Shown here: piece after piece, positions 43,402 to 52,510 of the stretch
Numbering within the stretch: position 1 is the stretch's first letter
Layout of the letters: every line of letters begins with the position of its first letter
Assembly (NCBI GenBank): GCA_029057985.1
Contig: JAIDYR010000065.1
Coordinates: 1-54,826 of the forward strand
From: Muribaculaceae bacterium
GTDB taxonomy: Bacteria > Bacteroidota > Bacteroidia > Bacteroidales > Muribaculaceae
Reading direction: 5' to 3'
Length of the DNA: 54,826 nt
Made by a program: the position numbers and the translations under genes
The notes under the pieces: model-generated
The model's database searches: none
Told to the model about the DNA's origin: nothing
What the model saw: the letters and a program-made list of their open reading frames with translations, nothing else

Positions 43402-45750
43402 TTACCGGTCAGTATTGGGATGAGATTCGGTAGCTGTAGTGAAGACAGTCAGAGTCACGTCCTGATCTGCTGCCAGATCATTGCCGGCCATATCCTTGGA
43501 GGGGATAGTAGCGTCGACCGTCACGAAGAGCTCGCCCATTGCTGCGGGAGTAAGTTTTACTTCGGTAAGCTCGCCGGGAGCGCCGGTAGAAGAGCCGTTA
43601 GCTTTGTTGATGCGGAAGTTACGCAGGTTGATGCCGCGATAAACGGTATCGTCGCCGGGTTTGGAGTAGAAACCGATGAAGTAAGTGCCGGCTTCGGGCA
43701 CTGCGAAGCTTACATCAAGATCTATCTCAAAGGGCTGGATACGACCTTCATGAGAATAGATCATCTTGTTCATGGCGGAGGAGACAGGGTCCTTGCCGAT
43801 CCAGATTTCGAGGTTGTCCTTCTGGATGCTGTTATAGAAGGAGTTGACGTAAGTAACTACAAGGTTGTATACGTCATCGGCATTATCGAAGTACAACGGG
43901 GGGAGGAACAACCAGTCGTTGGGCATCTCAGTATATTCCTGAGTGTAGACACTCCAGTGAGGTGTCACATTAGTGCCGGAGTAGTAATTCCACTCATAAA
44001 CGTCTCTATTGACGTTCTCTTTCTCGAAGAGTGTAGCTTCAGCGGGAGTAGGAGTGATTGTCAGGGGAAGCGCGTAGCCCTTACCGAGGACTCTTGAGAG
44101 AGGCTGGGAGTGATCGGAAGTGACGCCGTTGGCCGTAGCGGTAACGGTGATGTTCTTGCGACCGTCGGCAGGCTCGTTGAAAGTCATGCTGTAGGAGTTG
44201 CCTGAGATCGGAGCTGCGTTGTGCTTGACGCCGTCGATGTATACGTCGTAAGTGACGTTGGAAAGGTCGAGGTAAGCGTTATTGACGCCGGTAGCGACAG
44301 GTTTCTTCCATGTCAGCACGCCTCCTACATAACTGAGTCCGGTCGGAGCGTAAGGCTGGTCATTGCCGATATATATGCGCTTTGAGGAAGTCGGACCCTT
44401 GAGGTCGCCGATAGAGCAATAGCCTTTGATGGTGTGAAGGCCGCTGGTAAGTTCAACTTCGTTGGTGACGGTCTCTCCGGGAACGACTGTCTTTGAGAAG
44501 ATTTCAGTGCCGTCGGCAAGGACGTGCATAACTACATCCTTGTCAAGCTTGAGGCCGTTGTAATAAGTCAAAGGAGCTGTGAAAGAGTATGTGCCCTTTG
44601 TCTCTGAGCCCTTGAAGTCAAGGACAGGAGGAGCCATGAGGGCGGGAGCCTCATCATTGGCGTATTCATCCGCGCAATAGAGATTGCCTACCATTGCGAG
44701 CGGAGAGATAGGAGCGAGTTCGGTCGCTTCGAAAGTCTCTGCGTCGATGGAGCAGACTGCATAGTAAGCGGAGGTGGAGCCATAGACGAAGATGAATGCC
44801 TTATCATGAGGAGTATAGCACATGGGGGTACTCTGCATTACCGGGGGGAAGCAGAAGTCTTCCATGAAGTCATCGTACTGATAGACTGTCAGGACGCCTT
44901 TGCTGTCGAGGTCGATTTCGCAGAATATACCTTCTGACTTAAGGCCATAGAGAGTGTCATTCTCAGGATTGTAGCATATGCCGGCCATCCAGTCGTTGAC
45001 TGAGCCGCCCACATTGAAGAGAGGCACGCCGACCCATTCGCTTTCGGGTTTGGAGCAGTCGACCATCATAAGGCCGCCGCCTTTACCGGAGACGTTGTCG
45101 TACGCCAGGCCATAGACCACATCATGGATGGGGTCGTAGGTGAGGCCATAGGTAAACATTATGAATGCAGATTCATCAGATCCGAAGTCAAGAGCCGGAA
45201 GAGTGCGTCCGTTTGTAATGTCGAAACGCTTCCAGAGAATCTTGGGGGTCTGAGTGACCATGCCTATTTCGTCATAGACCATCTGCGGGATGTAGAGAAT
45301 ATTGTCGCGTACGAAGCCTGACTGCATGTAAGCTTCATCGCCGTTGGTCAGAGTAGCTGAACGCCACATGCGGCTGATCGAGCCGGAGAGGACGTCGAAT
45401 TTTCCGTAGTAAGCATCCCCGTAGGAGGTGATGCCCATGAAGTTAGGTACTGTTGCATAGATATTTCCTTCCGGATCCCAGGGGGTGCGGAGGATTTTAT
45501 CCGGACGCTGACGAAGAGGCATCTTTGTCGGAACGTCGGAAGCATCCAGCTGAGTCGCAGGATTGTTGGCATGCAGTTCCTTTACAAAACGGAGGAAATT
45601 CTCCCGGCTCTGCTGCTTTTCAATCTGCTCAGCCGATGGTCTTGCCGGACCCGGATCAGGATAACGCTGAAGCTGGGCCGATGCAAAAGAAGCTGTGAAG
45701 AGGGCTACCATCATCACGGCTGTCTTAAGAGCGTAGTGAAAACGTTTCAT
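43402..45750 (-). CDS. N-terminal part of a frameshifted T9SS cargo protein
   Basis: A 782-aa reading with a signal peptide (residues 1-26, ending FASAQ). Beta-propeller-like repeats (about 80-400) and beta-sandwich modules (YAPTGLSYVGGVLTWKKP) mirror the 1608-aa paralog. It runs out at TATESHPNTDR just where the paralog continues with LPGERIQVMN-like sequence; the matching residues continue in another frame. Removing one base in the CCC near 43418 would join the halves as SHPILTGKPGD. Promoter elements are unclear, because a MITE-like repeat ends 57 bases before the start. Confidence 0.8.
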   Translation of the reverse strand: MKRFHYALKTAVMMVALFTASFASAQLQRYPDPGPARPSAEQIEKQQSRENFLRFVKELHANNPATQLDASDVPTKMPLRQRPDKILRTPWDPEGNIYATVPNFMGITSYGDAYYGKFDVLSGSISRMWRSATLTNGDEAYMQSGFVRDNILYIPQMVYDEIGMVTQTPKILWKRFDITNGRTLPALDFGSDESAFIMFTYGLTYDPIHDVVYGLAYDNVSGKGGGLMMVDCSKPESEWVGVPLFNVGGSVNDWMAGICYNPENDTLYGLKSEGIFCEIDLDSKGVLTVYQYDDFMEDFCFPPVMQSTPMCYTPHDKAFIFVYGSTSAYYAVCSIDAETFEATELAPISPLAMVGNLYCADEYANDEAPALMAPPVLDFKGSETKGTYSFTAPLTYYNGLKLDKDVVMHVLADGTEIFSKTVVPGETVTNEVELTSGLHTIKGYCSIGDLKGPTSSKRIYIGNDQPYAPTGLSYVGGVLTWKKPVATGVNNAYLDLSNVTYDVYIDGVKHNAAPISGNSYSMTFNEPADGRKNITVTATANGVTSDHSQPLSRVLGKGYALPLTITPTPAEATLFEKENVNRDVYEWNYYSGTNVTPHWSVYTQEYTEMPNDWLFLPPLYFDNADDVYNLVVTYVNSFYNSIQKDNLEIWIGKDPVSSAMNKMIYSHEGRIQPFEIDLDVSFAVPEAGTYFIGFYSKPGDDTVYRGINLRNFRINKANGSSTGAPGELTEVKLTPAAMGELFVTVDATIPSKDMAGNDLAADQDVTLTVFTTATESHPNTDR

Positions 45751-45806
45751 TGGCTGGTTATTGGTAAAATATAGTAATTAATTGAAATTGGTTAATTTTC
45801 TCGTTA

Positions 45807-45991
45807 AGAGCCCGTTTACCAAGAACTGTTAAAATTTCATTTTGATCGAATATCAACGATAAAACACCCATATTTTGGCCATTTTCGATCTTTTCATCAG
45901 TCACGATGCCCGCATCGCTCCTTCTTCAAAAATCGAAACTGCCTAAAAATCTGTACATTTTCTCGTTAACATTCTTTAGTAGACCGGCTCT
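45807..45991. mobile_element. MITE-like element with imperfect terminal inverted repeats
   Basis: The ends pair as inverted repeats: AGAGCCCGTTTACCAAGAAC and on to position 26 match the reverse complement of the right end (45966-45991) at 20 of 26 positions. The 185-bp element has no gene. The first 75 bases recur at 54752-54826 with 70 identities. A 13-bp direct repeat (ATTTTCTCGTTAA) lies at the left flank and near the right end. The rest of the gap 45751-46302 is AT-rich with only the MATE promoter. Confidence 0.6.
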
Positions 45992-46265
45992 AAGTTTTTT
46001 CAGCATGCTTCTTTTTGGTCGGAGGCCATAGGAGAGGCTGATAGAAATTTCGGTGCAAGATATATAAAAATTGTTAAACCCGCAAATTCTTTAATTGAAA
46101 ATTTGCAAAAATGAGTGTTAAATCCGAAATTTTGGTATGAAATCAGGCATAAAATATCTGTTATATCCCGAATTTTCTGTAATAAAAACGGCAGTAAGCC
46201 CTTAATATTGTCTTTATCCCTGTGAGAGGATTTATCCTGTCGCAATATTAGAATTCGAGTGAGAA

Positions 46266-46297
46266 TTTGGCTGATTCGTGATTAATTCCGAACTTTG
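46266..46297 (+). promoter_or_regulatory. Bacteroides-type promoter of the MATE gene
   Basis: TTTG (46266-46269) and GAACTTTG (46290-46297; consensus TAnnTTTG) are separated by 20 bases. The -7 box ends 5 bases before the ATG at 46303, so the message would have almost no leader. Confidence 0.5.
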
Positions 46298-46302
46298 CAG
46301 TC

Positions 46303-47703
46303 ATGAAATGGATTCAATCCCGATATCTTCGCATTTCCTTGCAGCCGCGTTCGGAATATTCTACCCTCATCAGGCTGGGTATCCCTGTCATGGTCACTCA
46401 GTTGGGCATCATAGTCGTGTCTTTTGCAGATACGGTGATGGTCGGGCGCTGCGGCACGCGCGAACTTGGCGCCGCGGCCTTCGTCAACTCCATCTTCACC
46501 ATAGCGATAGTCATGCAATTGGGGTTTGCCAACGGACTGACTCCTCTGATCGGCGCGCTCTTTTCCCGCAATGACAAGCCGCGCACATCGCAGATGATGC
46601 GCGCCGGAGTTCTCGCAAATATTATCCTGTCGCTGGTCTTTACGGCCATTTTAGGAGTATTCTATTTCTTTCTTGACTATCTCGGGCAGCCGCCGGAGCT
46701 CATGGACCTTGCAAAACCTTATTATCTGATTGTCCTTTCTACTCTGCTCCCGATGGCACTCTTCAATGCCTTTCAGCAGACCTCCAACGGCTGCACCGAT
46801 ACGGCCACTCCAATGTGGATAATTGTCGGGGCCAATATATTGAATATCATAGGCAACTGGCTTCTTATCGGAGGCGAAGCCGGATTTCCCCGTCTCGGAC
46901 TTTCGGGTGCGGGAATAAGCACCATGATAGCCCGCTATGTCGCTGTGATTGCAATAATTGCCGTCTATAAAATCAGTCGTCGACGCCGGTCATATCTCGA
47001 AGGCTGGAGAAGTGAGGCCCGCGAGGCTCTGAAGCCCGACATGAAGAGGGTCTGGCAGACGTCTTATCCCGTCATGATTCAAAGCGGAATCGAGTGTTTT
47101 CTATGGAGCTTCGGAGGAATTGTCTGCGGATGGTTCGGGACCATCCAGCTCGCATCCTATCAAGTCATTCTGACTATCTCCCAGCTTGGCTTCATGCTAT
47201 ATATGGGCTTCGGAGTGGCTACCTCCATCAGAGTAGCCAACCTGACCGGATTGAAAGATTTCAGCGGAGTGAGGCGCACTACCCTCGCCGGGCTGCATCT
47301 AATCCTCGTTCTGGCGACTCTGTCGTCGCTTCTTTTTTACTTCTGCACCGGCTCCATGGCTGCCTTCATCACTCCCGACCGCAATGTAGAACTCGCGGCC
47401 TTACCCATGATAGCTCCCCTGATCCTTTACCAATACTGCGATGCAGTGCAGCTCACTTATGCCAATGCCCTGCGGGGCACCTCCGAGGTGAAACCACTGT
47501 TATGGGTGGCAGTCATCGCCTACATTATCGTCGGCATCCCGGCAATGCTATGGCTGGCCAAGGGTCTGGATATGGGAAATGTCGGAGTCTATTACAGCTT
47601 CTCAATAGCCCTGTTCGTAGCAAGCGCCGGCCTATACTGGAGCTTCCGCCGGGCATTGCGCAGTCTTTCATTTCATAAGGCAGGACAGCAATCCGAAAAT
47701 TGA
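46303..47703 (+). CDS. MATE-family multidrug/organic cation efflux protein
   Basis: A 466-aa polytopic membrane protein with about 12 helices in two homologous halves. The first begins IRLGIPVMVTQLGIIVVSF and continues ADTVMVGRCGTRELGA, the NorM/DinF-type signature; the second begins TSYPVMIQSGIECFLWSFGG. MATE proteins export drugs or metabolites using Na+ or H+ gradients. It stands alone, with its own promoter, upstream of the parAB block. Confidence 0.92.
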   Translation: MKWIQSRYLRISLQPRSEYSTLIRLGIPVMVTQLGIIVVSFADTVMVGRCGTRELGAAAFVNSIFTIAIVMQLGFANGLTPLIGALFSRNDKPRTSQMMRAGVLANIILSLVFTAILGVFYFFLDYLGQPPELMDLAKPYYLIVLSTLLPMALFNAFQQTSNGCTDTATPMWIIVGANILNIIGNWLLIGGEAGFPRLGLSGAGISTMIARYVAVIAIIAVYKISRRRRSYLEGWRSEAREALKPDMKRVWQTSYPVMIQSGIECFLWSFGGIVCGWFGTIQLASYQVILTISQLGFMLYMGFGVATSIRVANLTGLKDFSGVRRTTLAGLHLILVLATLSSLLFYFCTGSMAAFITPDRNVELAALPMIAPLILYQYCDAVQLTYANALRGTSEVKPLLWVAVIAYIIVGIPAMLWLAKGLDMGNVGVYYSFSIALFVASAGLYWSFRRALRSLSFHKAGQQSEN

Positions 47704-47795
47704 TCAAAATAAGGATAAACGGAGATTAAAATACTCCAAAAAGTAACAAAGATTAATAATTAAGGAGAATTTTAAGAGATTTTAAGACTTTGCAG

Positions 47796-47826
47796 TTTGT
47801 AGTCACACAGAAATTTTGTTATTTTG
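47796..47826 (+). promoter_or_regulatory. Bacteroides-type promoter of parA
   Basis: TTTG (47796-47799) and TATTTTG (47820-47826, one base short of TAnnTTTG) lie 20 bases apart. The box ends 4 bases before the ATG at 47831, giving a leaderless or near-leaderless message, as for the MATE gene. The gap 47704-47830 holds nothing else. Confidence 0.4.
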
Positions 47827-47830
47827 CAGT

Positions 47831-48613
47831 ATGGGAAAAATCATAGCAATAGCCAACCAGAAAGGAGGAGTCGGAAAAACGACGACAGCGTTCAATCTCG
47901 GGTCATGTCTGGCCCGCGACGGCAAGCGCGTGTTGCTGGTAGATGCCGACCCCCAGGCCAACGCGACGAGCGGACTTGGAATAGATCCGGCATCTTCGGA
48001 GATCAGTGTCTATGAATGTCTCGTCGACGAATATCCCGCCGCTGATGCAGTCATGGCGACATGCGTCGAAGGGCTCGAAATCATACCCTCGCGCATCGAT
48101 CTGGTCGGAGCTGAGGTCGAGCTGATGAATCGCCCCGACCGCGACCGCAAGATGTCGAGAGTCCTGAACTCGGTCAAGGATGATTATGATTATATTCTGA
48201 TTGATTGCAGTCCTTCGCTGGGAGTCATCACTGTCAACGCATTGACGGCCGCCGATTCGGTAATTATTCCGGTTCAGGCAGAATACTTCGCTCTCGAAGG
48301 AATCTCGCAGCTTCTCAATACTATCCGCATCATCAAATCGCGGCTCAAGCCGTCGCTCGAAATAGAAGGATTCCTGCTGACGATGTACGACGCCCGACTG
48401 CGCCTGGCCAATCAGATCTACGAAGAGCTCAAAGGCCACTTCGGCGATATGGTCTTTAAGACAGTCATCCCCCGAAATATCAAGCTTTCGGAGTCACCCA
48501 GCCATGGTCTGCCGGTGATCCTCTACGATCCCGAGAGCCGGGGCGCTATAGCCTACAGTCAGCTCTCCCGAGAACTGATCAACCGTCATCGCCGTGCAAA
48601 GGTAAATGCCTGA
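47831..48613 (+). CDS. parA: chromosome partitioning ATPase ParA/Soj
   Basis: A 260-aa P-loop ATPase. The deviant Walker A KGGVGKTT (with its signature Lys) starts at residue 11, LLVDADPQANATSG carries the A' box, and ILIDCSPSLGVITVNAL holds the Walker B. It forms nucleotide-dependent filaments or gradients on DNA and moves ParB-parS complexes. Start ATG 47831 is used; the frame is open 15 bases further upstream but the extra residues lie in the promoter. parB follows after 76 bases. Confidence 0.96.
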   Translation: MGKIIAIANQKGGVGKTTTAFNLGSCLARDGKRVLLVDADPQANATSGLGIDPASSEISVYECLVDEYPAADAVMATCVEGLEIIPSRIDLVGAEVELMNRPDRDRKMSRVLNSVKDDYDYILIDCSPSLGVITVNALTAADSVIIPVQAEYFALEGISQLLNTIRIIKSRLKPSLEIEGFLLTMYDARLRLANQIYEELKGHFGDMVFKTVIPRNIKLSESPSHGLPVILYDPESRGAIAYSQLSRELINRHRRAKVNA

Positions 48614-48689
48614 CCGACGGCGACCGAGGCGCGGCGGCTCCCGAATTCATGCCGCCCTGCTCTCCATCCTTAACGCTCAGTAAAACACA

Positions 48690-49577
48690 ATGACACCAAA
48701 ACGCAATGCACTCGGCCGAGGTCTCGACTCGCTGATTTCCATGTCGGAAATCCGCACCGACGGATCTTCAGCCATCAACGAAATAGCAATAGACCGGATT
48801 GACCCGAATCCGGATCAGCCACGCCGTATCTTCTCCGAAGAGTTGCTTCAGGAGCTGGCTGCCTCGATCCGCGAACTCGGCATCATCCAGCCTCTCTCGC
48901 TGCGCAGCAACGCCGACGGAAGATATCAGATCATAGCCGGCGAACGCCGCTGGCGCGCTGCTGCTATGGCGGGCTTGACCACTGTCCCTGCCTACGTGCG
49001 CACTGCTTCCGACTCCGAAGTCACGGAGATGGCATTGATCGAGAATATTCAGCGCGAGGACCTCAACGCAATCGAGGTCGCTCTCGCATTCAAGAAGCTT
49101 ATCGACACGTATAGCCTCACTCAGGACCGCCTCTCCGAACGTCTGGGAAAGAAACGCGCCACGATAGCAAATCATCTCCGGCTACTTAAACTCCCGGCTG
49201 AAATCCAGATCGGTCTGCGCGACAGAAAGCTCGATATGGGCCACGCCAGAGCTTTACTCTCCGTAGCCAATCCCAAAAATCAGCTTAAACTCTACAATCG
49301 TATCCTCAAGGAGGGCCTGAGCGTGAGACGCGTCGAAGAACTCGCCCGCGAGATAAATGACGCCGAAGCCGCACCCTCAACCGAAGAACACCGCAAACGT
49401 TCCGCCAACTCCACAGGTAACTACGACTTCTTCGCCAAAGAACTCTCCAATTATTTCCCGACCCCTGTCAAATTCCAGCGAAAGGAAGACGGAAGAGGGT
49501 CGATTACTCTCAAATTCGAATCCGACGATGAGTTGCATCAACTTGTCGCCCTTTTCGAGAAACTGAAAAGCCGGTGA
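48690..49577 (+). CDS. parB: chromosome partitioning protein ParB
   Basis: A 295-aa CTP-dependent DNA clamp. Residues 25-110 are the ParB/Srx-type domain: IDRIDPNPDQPRRIF, then ELGIIQPLSLR and the CTP-binding GERRWRAAAMAG and ENIQREDLNAIE. A helix-turn-helix (KKRATIANHLRLLKLPAEIQ) follows, and a C-terminal dimerisation domain ends the protein. It overlaps the start of the DUF5683 gene by 4 bases. No parS site with the usual TGTTCCACGTGAAACA pattern is found in the window. Confidence 0.95.
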   Translation: MTPKRNALGRGLDSLISMSEIRTDGSSAINEIAIDRIDPNPDQPRRIFSEELLQELAASIRELGIIQPLSLRSNADGRYQIIAGERRWRAAAMAGLTTVPAYVRTASDSEVTEMALIENIQREDLNAIEVALAFKKLIDTYSLTQDRLSERLGKKRATIANHLRLLKLPAEIQIGLRDRKLDMGHARALLSVANPKNQLKLYNRILKEGLSVRRVEELAREINDAEAAPSTEEHRKRSANSTGNYDFFAKELSNYFPTPVKFQRKEDGRGSITLKFESDDELHQLVALFEKLKSR

Positions 49578-50389
49578 AGTCGCAGTCAGAAAAGTCACTT
49601 AGCGTCCGGCATCGACTCCTTCCCGGATTTCTCGCTCTGACGATGCTCTTACCCATCGGGAGTGATCTGGTGCGGGCTGCCTCGTTGCCTCAGATGGAAG
49701 AGCCATATCTTGAGGCGGAGATGCTCGTCAAAGTGCCCGGCCAAAAAGAGATGGAATCAGCGGAACCTGAGAATATCCCGGAATCAGCGGATTCCCTCTT
49801 ATCAGGGGAGTCTTCAGAAAATCCGGAGGATAACGAAGAGCCTCTGACGGTAGTGACTGATCCCGACTCCCCGTACGGACTCGACGGTAAGCGCATATTT
49901 AATCCGGACCCGACACGTGCCGTCTGGCTGAGCGCCTTGTTTCCGGGTCTGGGCCAGATATATAACCGCCGATATTGGAAACTTCCGATCATCGTCGCCG
50001 GATATATGGGTCTGGGATATGGCACGAGCTGGAATGCCCGGATGTACCAGGATTATCAGCGCGCATACGCTGACATCATGGACGACGATCCGGACACAAA
50101 GTCCTATCTCGACTTCTTCCCGCCGACCGTCGACGAGTCGACACTCGACAAGAACTGGCTGACTCAGACTCTGAAAAGCCGTAAAGATTATTATCGTCGC
50201 AACCGCGATCTCTGCATCATCTGCTGCGTGGGCCTTTATCTCCTCGCCATGCTCGACGCCTACGTAGATGCCTCTCTGACTCATTTCGACGTCTCCGACG
50301 ATATCTCGCTCGACGTCGCCCCTTCAATTCTCATCACTCCCGGAAGTCGCCGGCCGACCCCGGCCCTCAACTGGGCTTTCACATTTTAG
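49574..50389 (+). CDS. DUF5683 membrane protein
   Basis: A 271-aa protein starting with GTG that overlaps the parB stop (GTGA). An N-terminal hydrophobic stretch (about residues 15-35, GFLALTMLLPIG) may be a signal or anchor; an acidic Pro/Ser-rich region follows. The conserved block from about 112 reads AVWLSALFPGLGQIYNRRYW, the DUF5683 hallmark, with a membrane helix (IICCVGLYLLAMLDAYVDA) near residue 220. The family follows parAB in many Bacteroidota; function unknown. Confidence 0.85.
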   Translation: MKSQSEKSLSVRHRLLPGFLALTMLLPIGSDLVRAASLPQMEEPYLEAEMLVKVPGQKEMESAEPENIPESADSLLSGESSENPEDNEEPLTVVTDPDSPYGLDGKRIFNPDPTRAVWLSALFPGLGQIYNRRYWKLPIIVAGYMGLGYGTSWNARMYQDYQRAYADIMDDDPDTKSYLDFFPPTVDESTLDKNWLTQTLKSRKDYYRRNRDLCIICCVGLYLLAMLDAYVDASLTHFDVSDDISLDVAPSILITPGSRRPTPALNWAFTF

Positions 50390-50452
50390 GAATCAGATAT
50401 AAGAGCTTACCCTCTCTATTATTTGATGCCTTAATTATTAAAACCGACTCCA

Positions 50453-52399
50453 ATGAACCGCAGACTTATAATCCTCGCTCTGGCTGCCGCATCCCTCGGA
50501 ATGTCATCAATGGCAAAACAGCCTGCAAGCGTGCTTGATCTTAAGGAATCAATCACAGACGATGCCATCATCTATCCCGAAAGCTTCGAGGCTGACGCTC
50601 AGAAGATGCTTGAATCATGGTATCTGAAAAACTATACCGACACTGACGACCGCTACCGCACTTCGGCTAATCCGTCGACCTCGGCGGCAGTCATGCGCCA
50701 GCGACTTGCAGAATTGCCGACGATAATCGACATGCCTTACAACCAGATCGTACGCAGCTATATTGACCGCTATATGGAGAAAGGGCGTCCGATGGTGGCC
50801 TCGCTTCTCGGATTGAGTACTTACTACATGCCTATCTTCGAGCAGGCACTCGAGGCCGAGCAGCTCCCTCTTGAGCTGAAGTATCTCCCCGTGATCGAGT
50901 CTGCACTCAACCCCAACGCCGTATCCCGCTCGGGGGCCGGTGGCCTCTGGCAATTCATGCCCGCTTCCGCCAAGGGGTATGACCTTGAAGTGTCGTCACT
51001 CGTCGACGAACGCCGCGATCCCTATAAATCATCGCAGAAAGCTGCCAAGCTGCTTCATGACCTCTATGATACTTACGGCGACTGGAGTCTCGCCATCGCA
51101 GCATATAACTGTGGCCCCGGAAATGTAAACAAGGCTATCCGCCGCGCCGGCGGCGATCCGCAGAAGCAGGATTTCTGGAGCATTTATAAGTATCTCAGTC
51201 CCGAGACCCGAGGCTATGTGCCGATGTTTATCGCGGCCAACTACGTGATGAATTATTACAAGGAGCATAACATATCCCCGGTGCTCCCGACCCGACCTCT
51301 TGTCACTGACACGATCGGAATCTCCAACCGCGTGCATTTCGATCAGATCTCCAACGTCCTCAATATTCCGATCGAGGAACTCCGGATCCTCAATCCGCAG
51401 TTTCGCGCGGACATAATCCCGGGATCGGCGAAGCGTCAGTATATGCTGATCCTTCCCCTGCAGCAGGTGCAGGCTTATATAATGAGCGAGCCTGAGATCC
51501 TCGCTTATGAAGCTGCCAAATATGCACGTCGCACGGATGCCAACCCCGGCGACCAATATGCAGCCGAAATAATAGAGTCCGATACTAATCCCCTTTTAGC
51601 TCAATCTCCGCTTGATGCCGATGACATGCTGGCGGAGGAAGATGAGGAAGATGTGGCCGTCGCTCCGCCGGCCCGTCAATCATCCAATATGCAAGGGAAT
51701 ACGCGCACGATCACCCATACGGTAGGGGAGAATGAGACAATCAACGATATCGCCGAGCTATATGAGGTGAGGGTGACTGATATCCGCAGCTGGAATTCAT
51801 TGCGCCGTAACGCCGTACGCCCCGGTCAGAGCCTGACGATCGAGACGGCGGTGCCGGAATCGCGCCTGCAGGCCAACCGCACTCAGACAAAGCAGCAGCC
51901 CAAACAGCAACCCAAACAGACGGCCCCGGCTCAGACACAGACCAATAAGACTGTCACTCCCACTCCCAAACCCAAGCAGGAACAGCAGCAGGCCTCCAAC
52001 AACAAGAAGAATAATAATAACAACAGTAAGCAGGTCGCAAGCAATAACAAGAACAATAACAAGAACAACAACAACAATAACAGCAAGCAACAGACTGCAA
52101 ACAACAAGAAGAATTCCAAGCAGGAACAGCAGGCTAATAATAAGAAGGCAGGTAAGCAGCAGGCCAATAATAAGCCTACCGAGCATGAAATCAAATCCGG
52201 AGAGTCTCTGACCACGATTGCCAGAAAGCACGGCGTCACTATCGAAGAACTCAAGAAGGCCAATAACCTTAAGGATGACAAGATTCGTGCAGGTGAGTCG
52301 TTAAAAGTGCCTAAGAAGAGTGCCGCTTCTTCAAAGAATAGTAAGAATAATAAGCAAGAGCAGGCTCCTGCCAAGAAGAATACCAAGAAGAAGCGCTGA
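50453..52399 (+). CDS. MltD-like lytic transglycosylase with two LysM domains
   Basis: A 648-aa exported murein hydrolase. A signal peptide covers residues 1-22 (SLGMSSMAKQ end). The SLT domain (about 95-290) shows PVIESALNPNAVSRSGAGGL with the catalytic Glu, WQFMPASAKGYDL, and AIAAYNCGPGNVNKAIRRAGG. The first LysM is near residue 425 (HTVGENETINDIAELY), the second near 580 (HEIKSGESLTTIARKHGV). Between them lies a linker of about 95 residues, almost only Asn, Lys and Gln. In many Bacteroidota relA follows this gene; here a coiled-coil gene does. Confidence 0.92.
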   Translation: MNRRLIILALAAASLGMSSMAKQPASVLDLKESITDDAIIYPESFEADAQKMLESWYLKNYTDTDDRYRTSANPSTSAAVMRQRLAELPTIIDMPYNQIVRSYIDRYMEKGRPMVASLLGLSTYYMPIFEQALEAEQLPLELKYLPVIESALNPNAVSRSGAGGLWQFMPASAKGYDLEVSSLVDERRDPYKSSQKAAKLLHDLYDTYGDWSLAIAAYNCGPGNVNKAIRRAGGDPQKQDFWSIYKYLSPETRGYVPMFIAANYVMNYYKEHNISPVLPTRPLVTDTIGISNRVHFDQISNVLNIPIEELRILNPQFRADIIPGSAKRQYMLILPLQQVQAYIMSEPEILAYEAAKYARRTDANPGDQYAAEIIESDTNPLLAQSPLDADDMLAEEDEEDVAVAPPARQSSNMQGNTRTITHTVGENETINDIAELYEVRVTDIRSWNSLRRNAVRPGQSLTIETAVPESRLQANRTQTKQQPKQQPKQTAPAQTQTNKTVTPTPKPKQEQQQASNNKKNNNNNSKQVASNNKNNNKNNNNNNSKQQTANNKKNSKQEQQANNKKAGKQQANNKPTEHEIKSGESLTTIARKHGVTIEELKKANNLKDDKIRAGESLKVPKKSAASSKNSKNNKQEQAPAKKNTKKKR

Positions 52400-52510
52400 T
52401 CATCCGGATCTATAATTCATGATTTGAATCATAGACTTATTGATTGAAATCAGGAAGGGCTTACGATTATGTTTTAATTTGATCAACTACTTATATTACA
52501 CATAAGGGAC

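Noticed and set aside
43400..43440. Programmed ribosomal frameshift in the T9SS gene
   Set aside because: No clear slippery heptamer with downstream structure is visible, and the paralog reads through without one; mutation or sequencing error is simpler.
46000..46245. Minus-strand 81-aa reading frame upstream of the MATE gene
   Set aside because: No start signal, no known motif and AT-rich codon use unlike neighbours; treated as non-coding.
47831..49577. parS site near parAB
   Set aside because: No sequence near the canonical TGTTCCACGTGAAACA was found; it may lie elsewhere on the chromosome.
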